Positions 1 through 7,878 of a stretch of 39,863 nt of DNA are shown piece by piece. Every line of letters begins with the position of its first letter. Position 1 is the stretch's first letter. The stretch is taken from contig JABDHJ010000025.1 of NCBI GenBank assembly GCA_013285645.1, forward strand, positions 1 through 39,863, read 5' to 3'. The notes beneath the pieces were generated by a model. That model was not told the DNA's origin, searched no databases, and saw only the letters and a list, made by a program, of their open reading frames with translations. The position numbers and the translations under genes are program-made. This stretch comes from Verrucomicrobiota bacterium. GTDB lineage: Bacteria; Verrucomicrobiota; Verrucomicrobiia; Methylacidiphilales; UBA1321.

Positions 1-193
1 GCAGATAATTGACGTTGTATGAGCAATCTTCGCTGATCGTCTGTCCAACGGGATCGTAGGGCCATGCCCCGGAATCCTCGAGATACCAGACATCATGGCC
101 GAGGCCGCGAAAGCCGAGGAGGTACTGGATGTAGTCCCACGTGACGCCACCGAAGGCGTACTGGCCGAGAAGTCCGGTGACGACGATGCGCAC
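1..193 (-). CDS. Glycosyltransferase-like protein, N-terminal part (cut by window edge)
   Basis: About 64 codons are visible before the window edge. The GTG at 191-193 is the first start codon after the in-frame stop of the upstream response-regulator gene, 18 bases away, so the start is well constrained. The N-terminus reads VRIVVTGLLGQYAFGGVTWD and continues with a GLGHDVWYLED segment. This resembles a family of GT-B-like glycosyltransferases and hypothetical proteins that begin with a Rossmann-type strand and a Gly-rich turn, followed by an HDV/YLED-type second strand. The catalytic half lies outside the window, so the glycosyltransferase call rests on the N-terminal fold only. It is probably cotranscribed with the signalling genes upstream. 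Confidence 0.6.
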   Translation of the reverse strand, partial: MRIVVTGLLGQYAFGGVTWDYIQYLLGFRGLGHDVWYLEDSGAWPYDPVGQTISEDCSYNVNYL

Positions 194-211
194 GGGGTGG
201 GGAGCCTTCGC

Positions 212-1057
212 CTAGAAGTGATGGATCACAAGATACTGCTGGACCGAGCCGTCATCGGCGTGAATCGGATAGAAACTGAGATGAACGGGAACCTGCTGCC
301 GCGTTTTGCTCCAGAGCGGGACATGGGAAAGAATCGCGCCTCGATTGATGTAGCTGAGGACCATGGCCAGGAATTCTGGCGTCCAAGCCTCGAGTTCCGC
401 GAGCGATTTTCCCATCAATTCGGTGTACTCGAACTGGGAGCTATCGGTCATGGCCAGATTGGCGTAGCTGATCTTGAAGGCTGCGGGATCTTCGCCGATA
501 TCAACGAGCGCGATAGGCGCATCGGCCTGGTCAATGGCGAGGCCGATCTGGCTTTCGCGGGAATTATCGACGGTCGCGGTCTTGGGTGCAGTGGAGGGAA
601 CATCGCTGGCGCGACCGGCATCCGACAAACCGGCAACAGAGGGAGCACCACCCGCTTGAGCGAGCGAGAGCAGGCGTTCCGCAACGCGCAACCGGACGTG
701 CAAGACTTTTACGTTCACCGGCTTGGCCATGTAATCGTTGGCGCCGGCATCAAGCGCCTCGTTGATCACATCGACGCCCTCGTTGGCCGTTACGATGATG
801 ATGTAGGGGATGACATCCGACGCACTGCCGTACTGCTGGCGAAATTGGCGGCACAACTCGTAGCCGCTCATGCCGCCCATGTTGATGTCCATGATGATGA
901 GGTCGGGCAGGTTGATCTCGCCGGAGGCCACCTTCTGCAAGGATTCCTCGCCGCTGGCGGCTTCGCTGATCTCATGCCTCACCGCCTGACCAGAATTGAT
1001 CAGCGTGCGCAGGAGGCTGCGAGTGGACGAACTGTCATCGATCAGAAGGATGTGCAT
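212..1057 (-). CDS. Response regulator: receiver domain plus PAS domain
   Basis: 281 residues. Residues 1-120 form a CheY-like receiver domain with the acidic pair D7/D8, phospho-acceptor D57 (in LIIMDINM), T90 and K112 (in YMAKPV), so all canonical phosphorylation residues are present. A low-complexity linker is followed by a PAS domain at about residues 170-281 (DAPIALVDIG near its start, a DGSVQQYLVIHHF end). There is no DNA-binding, kinase or cyclase output domain, so the output is probably protein-protein contact or ligand/redox sensing through PAS. It lies between the DUF4388-FHA gene and a glycosyltransferase-like gene on the same strand, with gaps of 85 and 18 bases. The partner histidine kinase is not in the window. 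PAS is assigned from pattern; the receiver is certain. Confidence 0.88.
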   Translation of the reverse strand: MHILLIDDSSSTRSLLRTLINSGQAVRHEISEAASGEESLQKVASGEINLPDLIIMDINMGGMSGYELCRQFRQQYGSASDVIPYIIIVTANEGVDVINEALDAGANDYMAKPVNVKVLHVRLRVAERLLSLAQAGGAPSVAGLSDAGRASDVPSTAPKTATVDNSRESQIGLAIDQADAPIALVDIGEDPAAFKISYANLAMTDSSQFEYTELMGKSLAELEAWTPEFLAMVLSYINRGAILSHVPLWSKTRQQVPVHLSFYPIHADDGSVQQYLVIHHF

Positions 1058-1142
1058 CTCGAAATGGGAAAGGTGGATGTCAGATTAATGAGTGTCTTCC
1101 AGTTGGCAAGACTACGTTGTCTTAAGATTGCGTGACGTCGCT

Positions 1143-2051
1143 TTATTTGCGGTCTTTACCACCGAACAGGGAACCGATCTTTTTCAGGAACGGATTGGCC
1201 TTGTCGTTTCCTGCAAGCTGACGGGAGACTTTGTCGTAGGTGATCGGGCCTTTGGGAATTTCCTTGGACGGCGGACCGATCTTGGGCATGGGGAGCGTGG
1301 TCGCGGGGGAGGCGGACGCAACCGGCGCCGCGGGCCGCTTGATATTGGGGCGGCGCAGTTGGAAACGGACTTGGATATCGAGGCCGCCGAGGGTCATCAG
1401 GTCGCCGACCTTGAGCTTGTCCTCGATCACCGGAGCGCCGTTGAGCTTGACGCCCGCTTGCGAACCCAAGTCCCAGATCGTCACGTTGCCCTTTTCCAGG
1501 ATCACGCCACAATGCAGCGCATCGATGGTGGGGTGTCGCAGGATCACATCACACTCCTCCGAGCTGCCAATCACGTAACTGCTTTTGGTGGAATCGGTGA
1601 AAGAAAAGCCGCCCGGAAGGAGCGTTGAGTCGGAGCATTCGAGGGAAATGGTGTAGTGTTTGAGAACGGATTCGACCCCGCCAACCTGCCCGGCGAGCAA
1701 TTCCGGCGCATCGATCGCGACATCGCCGCCATCGCGTCCGCGACTCCCGACCTCCGCACGCTCCTGTAAATTTTCCGCGTAGAGGATGCAGGCGGCATCC
1801 ACGTGAAGATGCAGGCTGTCGTGCTCAGGCTTGAGACCGGATTGCCAGGTCGTCTCGGCGTCACCCCAATCGAATAAGCGAAACAGGGCGGGCACGCCTT
1901 CCAATCCGGCGATCTGGGCGTGGACGATAAAACCGGATTCGGTATAAATCTGACCGTCAAAAGAGCCGCGATGCAAATCGAGCACGCCCGTTGCACCAGT
2001 CGAACAGTAACGCTCCAGCGCCTCGATACAGATGTTTTTTACTTCGGCCAT
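1143..2051 (-). CDS. DUF4388 (PATAN-like) and FHA domain protein
   Basis: 302 residues. Residues 1-75 look like the DUF4388/PATAN domain found in two-component and gliding-motility regulators (TGVLDLHRG, GQIYTESGFIVHAQ, then GVPALFRLFDWGDA). Residues about 135-232 form an FHA beta-sandwich (SSYVIGSSEECDVIL, DALHCGVI, KLNGAPV). A Pro/Ala-rich tail ends in a basic segment. The phosphothreonine-contacting Arg after the first FHA glycine is Ser163, and the usual Ser-Arg before the conserved His is D177-A178-L179-H180; only H180 and N204-G205 are kept. Phosphothreonine binding is therefore doubtful. The gene begins 12 bases after the RskA-C-like gene ends, consistent with one operon. No Ser/Thr kinase is encoded nearby. 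Confidence 0.82.
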   Translation of the reverse strand: MAEVKNICIEALERYCSTGATGVLDLHRGSFDGQIYTESGFIVHAQIAGLEGVPALFRLFDWGDAETTWQSGLKPEHDSLHLHVDAACILYAENLQERAEVGSRGRDGGDVAIDAPELLAGQVGGVESVLKHYTISLECSDSTLLPGGFSFTDSTKSSYVIGSSEECDVILRHPTIDALHCGVILEKGNVTIWDLGSQAGVKLNGAPVIEDKLKVGDLMTLGGLDIQVRFQLRRPNIKRPAAPVASASPATTLPMPKIGPPSKEIPKGPITYDKVSRQLAGNDKANPFLKKIGSLFGGKDRK

Positions 2052-2063
2052 GGGGTGATTGTA

Positions 2064-2555
2064 TCATTGCCCCGGCGCAACGGCAAAAAGAATGGAGCCG
2101 GTGGGCTCGGAGCTGCCTTCGACCGGTTCAAGGGTGATGGCAAATCCGGGGCTGGTCGTGCTCGTTGGCGGGCTCGCAAAAAAACTGGAACCGGCTTCCG
2201 GATGGATCAACCCGGCGCTGATCGGAGCCAGTGCGCCGGGATCGAGCACCCATAACTGATAATTGCATCCAGCAGTAGGTGCGGGCAGGTTTTGGATCGA
2301 GATCACGCCACGGTACTGAAAGGGATCCCAGGCAACGATGATTTTGCCGGATTGATAGGCGGGGTCTTTTGCGTCGAGCGAAGTCAGTCGCAAGTCGATC
2401 ATGGCGTTGCTCGCTTTCAACCGGTTTAAGTCCGCATTTTCGGCCAAAAGAGCTAATTTCAGGGTTTGCATCCGGTAGGTCTGTGCAACGGAAACGAGCA
2501 TCAGGCATACGATGGCGGTGTAGAGTGCTCGAGTGAAAAACACCTGCTTGGTCAT
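2064..2555 (-). CDS. Membrane-anchored RskA-C-like (anti-sigma-K C-terminal) protein
   Basis: 163 residues. An N-terminal transmembrane segment (about residues 9-26) is followed by a Leu-rich helical stretch (about 30-60) and a beta-rich domain. That domain carries the signature of the extracytoplasmic domain of RskA-type anti-sigma factors: NYQLWVLDPGALAPISAG, then GFAITLEPVEGSSEPTG near the end. RskA proteins normally have a cytoplasmic zinc-type anti-sigma domain before the membrane helix; here only about 8 residues precede it. The protein therefore keeps the sensor-like outer domain but cannot bind a sigma factor in the usual way. It sits between the FecR gene (54-base gap) and the FHA gene (12-base gap). 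No ECF sigma factor gene is visible. Confidence 0.75.
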   Translation of the reverse strand: MTKQVFFTRALYTAIVCLMLVSVAQTYRMQTLKLALLAENADLNRLKASNAMIDLRLTSLDAKDPAYQSGKIIVAWDPFQYRGVISIQNLPAPTAGCNYQLWVLDPGALAPISAGLIHPEAGSSFFASPPTSTTSPGFAITLEPVEGSSEPTGSILFAVAPGQ

Positions 2556-2609
2556 TGGAAATCTTCCCGCATTATTCGGGCCAACGCGGCCCGGCGCGTA
2601 GAAAAGGGG

Positions 2610-5168
2610 CTAGGGAACCGTGTACTCAGGACCAGTCGAGATGGGCGCGGATGCTGTGTGTGACGTGGACTTCGTCTTGGGCTTGGCTGAGTTCGTGGAG
2701 CCAGTTGTCGCGGAAGCAATGGTCGTCGAGGCATCCGGTGCGGTGGTGGTTGCGGTCGACGTTGCCGGTGCTGCCCCATTTGCCACCGCCGGCGCGGTGG
2801 AGGGCTCAGCCTTTGCAATCGTGACCTTGGTCAGCTTGGCTTCGTGGCAAAGCGCCACGAATTTTTTGGCCTCGGCATGCGTTATTGTTGCATCGTGCGT
2901 GATCACGAGCGGCTGTTTCGGCGTGGTTTTGCCGAGCTCCTTCAACTTGGACTTGATTTCATCGCGCGTGTAGGTCGTACCTTGGAAATCGATTTTGCCG
3001 TCCGGGCGCAGATCGATGTTCATGGGCAACAGCATGGCCGGAGGAAGCGGCTTGGGCTCGGGAGCTGTCGGCGGCGACACAGTCGCGGGAGGGGCGTCCG
3101 GAGCGGAAGTTGTCGGGGAGGCTGTAATCGCAGGTGGCGGAGTGTGATCGACCGTCACTTTGGTCAGGTTGGCAGCGTGGCAGAGATCCGTGACTTTTTT
3201 GATCTGTCCCTTCTCGAGCTTTTCCTTCCGTTTGATTACAATCGGCTGATCTTTGGAGAGGGCCTCCAATTTCGGCTTCAAGTCATCAAGGCTAAGCGTA
3301 TCTCCCTGAAAATCGACCTTGCCGTCAGCACGCACATCGACCTCCATGGGCGCGAGCACGGGAGCAGGAGCGGGAGGCGTTGCAGGAGTTGCAGCGGGCA
3401 CGGGTGCTGGCGCAGCGGCCACCGGCGCAGGTTGGGGAAGAGGCGCTGAGGCAACCGGTGCTGGAGGAGGAAGCGGTGCAGCCTTGGCGACCGTCACCTT
3501 GGTCAACTTGGCCTCGCGGCAAAGCGCGACGACTTTCTTGAGTTGCGTGGCATTCACCTTTTCCCGGCCATTGACGACGATCGGTTGCTTGGGCGTGGCC
3601 TTGCCGATTTCCTCAAGTTTTGGCTTCAGTTCATCAAGGGTGATCGTCGCGCCCTGGAAGTCCACTTGCGCATCCGGGCGCAGATCGACGTTGATAGGCA
3701 CTAGCGGAGCCGGCTTGGCCGGGGTTGGCGTTGGAGCGGCAGGCGCCGGAATCACTGCAGGTGCGGGTTCCGTAGTAGTTGGTGTCATCGACTGGGAGGG
3801 AGCAGATTTAACCCTCTTCACGTGAGTAAGGTTGGCGGCCTTGCAGATTCCCATGATCTTTTGAATCAATTGATGCGAAACCTGGTCATCCGCAATGATG
3901 AGGACGGGTTGCGAAGGATGGACTTTTGAGATGCCATCAAGGCTGCCGGCCAATTGTTCATCAGCGGTGACGGGAACGCCATTGAGGTTGACCCCCCCAT
4001 CGTCAGCCAACTGGATCTGAATAGGCACCAGCGTTGGGCCCGAAGTGGCAGGCGCCGGGGCCGCAGACGGCGCAGGCATCGGCATGAGCGAAGGAGCGGG
4101 TACGTGAGCAGCAGGTACGGGCGCAGGAGCTGGTGGAGGAATGGGGACGGGAGCCGGAGGCGGGGCGGGCGGTTCGATCAGGGCCAGTTTGATCAGGGTG
4201 GGCACCTTCTTGATCCGGTTGAGATAATCCCGCTCGGTGGGAGTTAACTTTTGCCCCTGGGACATTTTGTCGTCGAGCGCCTTGATGTAGACGTTCACGG
4301 TCGGAATGAAATTCATGGCAGTGGTGATGGTTTCGGCGCCAGCCATCATCGCGGCATGCGCGTCGGGCATGGGCGGATTGCGGATGATCTTCAACCCGCC
4401 GGTGCCTTCGGAGGTCACCGTGCCAACCATTTTCCCATCATTCTGGGTCAGCTGCACGGTTCCCTGTGCGATCCAGACATCGACGCGGGCGGGCATGACG
4501 ACCGTGACGAAATCGGTGCCTCGGGCGGCGGCGACGCCGAAGGGCGTGTGCACCTGATAATCCTGCTTTTCGCCGATGCGCTTGCCGACCTTGGAGAAGA
4601 CTGCGCCCGCGGTGAGATCGATCTCGGTCGTGCGCAACAGCGGCGTGATCGTCTGTTGAACGGCGGCGGACGAATTGGGAATCAGGCGGATGGAATCGAC
4701 TCCACCCATGAGGACGGCGGCGGTTCCATTGGCGCCAGTCTTGACCACGGCGCCGTTGGGGATGGCCATGTTGTTCTGGGCGGGAACGAAGTTGGCCGGA
4801 GCGGTGGGCAGGGCGACGGTGACATCACCCTGGATCTCGCGAATCTGCATGGCGTCCGGCGCAACGCCGAGGGACGTGGGCATGGTCGGCGGCGTGAGCG
4901 GCTCGATCCAGTCGTTCTCGACCTGGATATAGATTTCGTGGGGGGCTTTTACCTTGGGTGTAATGAAATAGGAATCGCCTCGCTGCGTATAGATCCCTGC
5001 AGGAATGATCACCGCCGTAGGATCGGCCTTCAACACGTCGCTCTTAAAATAATAATTCGTGTCGGCGCGCTTGTATTCGGCTTCCTTGAAGTCGGTTTTG
5101 GCCCCGACGGCGGCGCTCAGCGTGACGGTTAGAAGCAAGGTGAGCGTAAATCGGATGACATGTTGCAT
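2610..5168 (-). CDS. FecR-domain protein with four TolR/ExbD-like repeat modules
   Basis: 852 residues with an N-terminal signal peptide (hydrophobic residues 5-22, then VGAKTD). Residues about 108-245 are a FecR domain (IREIQGDVTVA, HTPFGVAAARGTDF, VDVWIAQGTVQL). Four related modules of about 75 residues follow at about 379-455, 489-563, 606-676 and 713-785, separated by Pro/Ala-rich linkers. Each module has the pattern of the periplasmic domain of ExbD/TolR: an opening strand (PINVDLRPD type), FQG or LNG, an acidic helix (LDELKPKLEEIGK), QPIVV, a second helix, then LTKVTVAKA. The TolR membrane helix is absent. The tail (about 790-852) is Ala/Ser/Thr/Pro-rich. FecR domains are usually periplasmic parts of sigma regulation, but here the domain is exported without a cytoplasmic part. 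A role in periplasmic scaffolding or peptidoglycan contact is inference. First gene of the minus-strand cluster. Confidence 0.8.
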   Translation of the reverse strand: MQHVIRFTLTLLLTVTLSAAVGAKTDFKEAEYKRADTNYYFKSDVLKADPTAVIIPAGIYTQRGDSYFITPKVKAPHEIYIQVENDWIEPLTPPTMPTSLGVAPDAMQIREIQGDVTVALPTAPANFVPAQNNMAIPNGAVVKTGANGTAAVLMGGVDSIRLIPNSSAAVQQTITPLLRTTEIDLTAGAVFSKVGKRIGEKQDYQVHTPFGVAAARGTDFVTVVMPARVDVWIAQGTVQLTQNDGKMVGTVTSEGTGGLKIIRNPPMPDAHAAMMAGAETITTAMNFIPTVNVYIKALDDKMSQGQKLTPTERDYLNRIKKVPTLIKLALIEPPAPPPAPVPIPPPAPAPVPAAHVPAPSLMPMPAPSAAPAPATSGPTLVPIQIQLADDGGVNLNGVPVTADEQLAGSLDGISKVHPSQPVLIIADDQVSHQLIQKIMGICKAANLTHVKRVKSAPSQSMTPTTTEPAPAVIPAPAAPTPTPAKPAPLVPINVDLRPDAQVDFQGATITLDELKPKLEEIGKATPKQPIVVNGREKVNATQLKKVVALCREAKLTKVTVAKAAPLPPPAPVASAPLPQPAPVAAAPAPVPAATPATPPAPAPVLAPMEVDVRADGKVDFQGDTLSLDDLKPKLEALSKDQPIVIKRKEKLEKGQIKKVTDLCHAANLTKVTVDHTPPPAITASPTTSAPDAPPATVSPPTAPEPKPLPPAMLLPMNIDLRPDGKIDFQGTTYTRDEIKSKLKELGKTTPKQPLVITHDATITHAEAKKFVALCHEAKLTKVTIAKAEPSTAPAVANGAAPATSTATTTAPDASTTIASATTGSTNSAKPKTKSTSHTASAPISTGPEYTVP

Positions 5169-5381
5169 GACTTAGTAAGGATACGTGTTGAGATTGATTT
5201 TGGATGCCAAGGCCATGAACGGCCGCCCTGTCAACTCTGGTCAGAGCCCACTCTGCGCGTATTGCTCCAAAAATCGACGAAAAAAAGCTTAAGTGCCACA
5301 GGAGGAGTCGGAAGGTGGGAGCGCACACCGCAACTCCCTCTTCCCATGCTGTCATTCTGAGCCGTAACGATGCAGCGCCAG

Positions 5382-5604
5382 TTATCCCGAAGGGATTAAA
5401 TCATATAGCCCAGGGTTGGACTCGCTTGGGAGTCCTACCCTGGGTTAGATCAACATGCCTTGTACTCTGAAAGAGTTCTATTTTTGGGTGATCGAGATGA
5501 GGTCGCTTGCTCCAACCCTTTCAGGGTAATTTTTCTTTTCTTATTACCCAGGGTAGCTCGTTCCTCGCAACCCTGGGCTATATGATTTAATCCCTTCGGG
5601 ATAA
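5382..5604. repeat. Inverted-repeat element with perfect 37-bp arms
   Basis: Positions 5382-5418 and 5568-5604 are exact reverse complements over 37 bases (left arm begins TTATCCCGAAGGGATTAAAT). Inside there is a second, imperfect inverted pair built on TACCCTGGGT / ACCCAGGGTA (about 5436 and 5546). The 223-bp unit is more AT-rich than the flanking genes and has no credible reading frame. It fills most of the 502-base gap between the FecR and SDR genes. It resembles a MITE- or REP-type palindromic element rather than a terminator. The rest of the gap shows nothing I can name. Confidence 0.85.
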
Positions 5605-5670
5605 TGAAGGCCTCACTATTCCCGGTATTCTCAACTGCATTGTTCCGGCTGAGCGAAGGCGAGTCGGCTT

Positions 5671-6465
5671 CTACAGGATCGAGCGGACCACGCCGCCATC
5701 TACACGCAGCGCGGCGCCGTTGGTGGCGGAGGAGAGCGGACTGGCGACGTAGGCGACGAGATTGGCCACTTCCTCGTTGGTGGCGAAGCGCTGGAGGAGC
5801 GAACTCGGGCGCACGTTCTTGAAGAAATCCTTTTCGACATCGGCGGTCGATTTACCCTGCTGTGCAGCCATGTTCTTGACGAATCCCTCGACGCCTTCAG
5901 AGCGGGTCGGGCCGGGCAACACGGAATTGACCGTGACGCCGGTGCCAATGGTGGTCTCGGCGAGACCGCGGGAAAGGGCGAGTTGCATCGTCTTGGTCAC
6001 GCCGTAATGAATCATTTCAACGGGAATCTGGACCGCCGATTCACTGGAGATGAAAATGATGCGGCCCCAATTGCGGTTCAGCATGCCGGGCAAAAAAGTG
6101 CGGCTGAGACGCACGCCACTGAAGAAATTGACCTCGATGATCTTCTGCCAGTCGGCATCGGTGATGTCCTTGAACGGCTTGGGTTCGTACATCCCGAGAT
6201 TATTGACCAGAACATCAAGACGCTGGAAACGCGCATCGACCTCTTCAACTTGTCCGGCTTCGCTGAGGTCGCCCGCAAAGGCGTCCAGCTTGGCCTTGGG
6301 ATGCTTGGCGCGAATCTTCTCGATGGCTTCGGCGACGCGGTCATCGGTGCGACCGTTGATGATGACGCGGGCTCCTTCACCGGCCAGCGCGGTCGCGATG
6401 GCGAGACCGATACCCGCGGTTGAGCCAGTGACGAGACATAGTTTATTATCGAGTTCGTAATTCAT
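5671..6465 (-). CDS. Short-chain dehydrogenase/reductase (SDR) family oxidoreductase
   Basis: 264 residues, a classical SDR. It has the TGSTAGIG cofactor-binding motif at residues 13-20, NNLG at 88-91, N113, and the catalytic set S141, Y154 and K158 (in HYGVTK). R39 after strand 2 (INGRT) suggests NADP(H) preference. The C-terminus GAALRVDGGVVRSIL is the usual SDR ending. The substrate cannot be told from sequence. FabG-like ketoreductases and sugar or steroid-type dehydrogenases share these motifs, and no pathway genes flank it. It is preceded by the small lipoprotein gene on the same strand across a 42-base gap. Confidence 0.93.
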   Translation of the reverse strand: MNYELDNKLCLVTGSTAGIGLAIATALAGEGARVIINGRTDDRVAEAIEKIRAKHPKAKLDAFAGDLSEAGQVEEVDARFQRLDVLVNNLGMYEPKPFKDITDADWQKIIEVNFFSGVRLSRTFLPGMLNRNWGRIIFISSESAVQIPVEMIHYGVTKTMQLALSRGLAETTIGTGVTVNSVLPGPTRSEGVEGFVKNMAAQQGKSTADVEKDFFKNVRPSSLLQRFATNEEVANLVAYVASPLSSATNGAALRVDGGVVRSIL

Positions 6466-6507
6466 CGGTACATGCTTTCGGGTTAAGTTAAAAAGTCTGC
6501 TTACCGC

Positions 6508-6948
6508 TTAACGCCAGTAGCGGTGATAGGGATAGTAATAAGGGCCGGGATAATAATAGGGTCCCGGTCCTCCCCAATAGGGACCGTAACCGACACTAAC
6601 CACCGGATAGACGGCAGGCTGATAAATACGAGGCGTTGCCATCATATAATCGACGATGCTCTGGGAAACGCCCGCATTGAGAAGACCCTTCACATCATTG
6701 GTGTTGAGGACGTATATCGTGCCGCGATCACGCATATAACGGAGGATGATACCGCTGTTAACGTGAGCCTGGGAGAGGGACTTGACGTCATAGAGGCTGA
6801 GGTCGTCGCCGTGCACCATTTTGTCGTAGATGGCTGAAGAGACTCCGCTGCGCTGGACGGACGCGTAGTCGGCCTTTTGCTGCTCGCTCAAACCGCAGGC
6901 GGTGAGAAGCAGCGGAAGGATGAAGACAAGGAGTCGGGAAAACCTCAT
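6508..6948 (-). CDS. Small lipoprotein with Tyr/Gly/Pro-rich tail
   Basis: 146 residues from the ATG at 6948. The frame stays open further upstream, but that part overlaps the rhomboid gene and lacks a signal, so I chose the ATG that gives a textbook lipoprotein signal (MRFSRLLVFILPLLLTACG, lipobox Cys18). The mature part has two helical segments with related wording (RSGVSSAIYDKMVHGDDLSL and NAGVSQSIVDYMM), which may be a short duplicated module. It ends in a tail rich in Tyr, Gly and Pro (GPYYYPGPYYYPYHRYWR). Such tails are common in small outer-membrane or periplasmic proteins. Function unknown. It starts 29 bases after the rhomboid gene, so the two may be cotranscribed. Confidence 0.72.
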   Translation of the reverse strand: MRFSRLLVFILPLLLTACGLSEQQKADYASVQRSGVSSAIYDKMVHGDDLSLYDVKSLSQAHVNSGIILRYMRDRGTIYVLNTNDVKGLLNAGVSQSIVDYMMATPRIYQPAVYPVVSVGYGPYWGGPGPYYYPGPYYYPYHRYWR

Positions 6949-6977
6949 GCCCCAACTTACCGCCGCCATCGCGCTTT

Positions 6978-7667
6978 TCAACCGTAGACTAATTTTCTCC
7001 GCGAGATGGCGCGAACCACCAGAACGTAGATAAAACCGAAGAGGGCGCCGCCAAGATGGGCGGTATGGGCGATTTCGGGCATCCAGCCGAAGATGATCTG
7101 CACCAGTTCCGCTCCGCAGACCACGAGCGCCATGGTCCGGAGGGTCATCTTGATGGGGAGGACGTAAAATAGATAAACAACGACGCGCTCTCGCGGCGCG
7201 GCGGTGCCCGCCCCGGCGACAAGCGCAAAAATCGCCCCGCTGGCGCCGATGATGCCTTGCCCGGAATCGGCACCTGAACTGAAAAGGAGCCAGAACAAGG
7301 CGGCGGCGATGGTACCTCCCAGGTAGAGCCCGAGATAACGCCAGTGGCCAAGAAATTCCTCCAGGGCGGGTCCGAGGCAAAAGAGAAAGATCATGTTGGC
7401 CGCGATGTGCAGCCAGAAGTAACTCGAATCACCGAACATGGAGGTAGCATGGGCCCAGGCGTAGGTGATGAGGGTCCAGTAGCGATGATCGGCAAATGCC
7501 TGCGCGCTAAAGGCCAGGGTGTTGCCGACGATGTCATCGCCGTGGATGTGAAGCTCGTAGAGTTGAAAGAGAAATACCGCGATGGTCGTGCCGAGGATGG
7601 TCCAGGTGACCCACGCGACCGGACGTTTCCATGGATAGGGATAAGATTGGGGGGGGACGTCGGACAT
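6978..7667 (-). CDS. Rhomboid-family intramembrane serine protease
   Basis: 229 residues with six or seven hydrophobic segments. The catalytic pair is present: the GASGA motif places Ser143 in one membrane helix, and HLGG places His204 in a later one. The HxxxN motif (H87-N91) typical of rhomboids is also there. These enzymes cleave substrates inside the inner membrane; the substrate is unknown. The long loop between the first two membrane segments (about residues 37-80) is somewhat larger than in minimal bacterial rhomboids. The small lipoprotein gene follows on the same strand. Confidence 0.92.
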   Translation of the reverse strand: MSDVPPQSYPYPWKRPVAWVTWTILGTTIAVFLFQLYELHIHGDDIVGNTLAFSAQAFADHRYWTLITYAWAHATSMFGDSSYFWLHIAANMIFLFCLGPALEEFLGHWRYLGLYLGGTIAAALFWLLFSSGADSGQGIIGASGAIFALVAGAGTAAPRERVVVYLFYVLPIKMTLRTMALVVCGAELVQIIFGWMPEIAHTAHLGGALFGFIYVLVVRAISRRKLVYG

Positions 7668-7878
7668 AACGGAAGAACGCTGCTACAACTTGGGTCACGA
7701 TGGGCTGACTGTCGATTGAGAATGTAGTGGCTACCACGTCAAAGCAGGATTGACCTCAACCGCTTCGTGTTTCTAGGGTCATTCAACTGCCAGACTTTGG
7801 GCTGGCGATTTTTCCCTCACTGACGGATTGGAGACTTGTCTCCCGACCGTCGAAATACTTCACACGAAAGGGATTTTT

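Noticed and set aside
6949..7380. Upstream extension of the small lipoprotein frame
   Set aside because: It overlaps the rhomboid gene in another frame and has no family pattern; the lipoprotein signal fixes the start at 6948.
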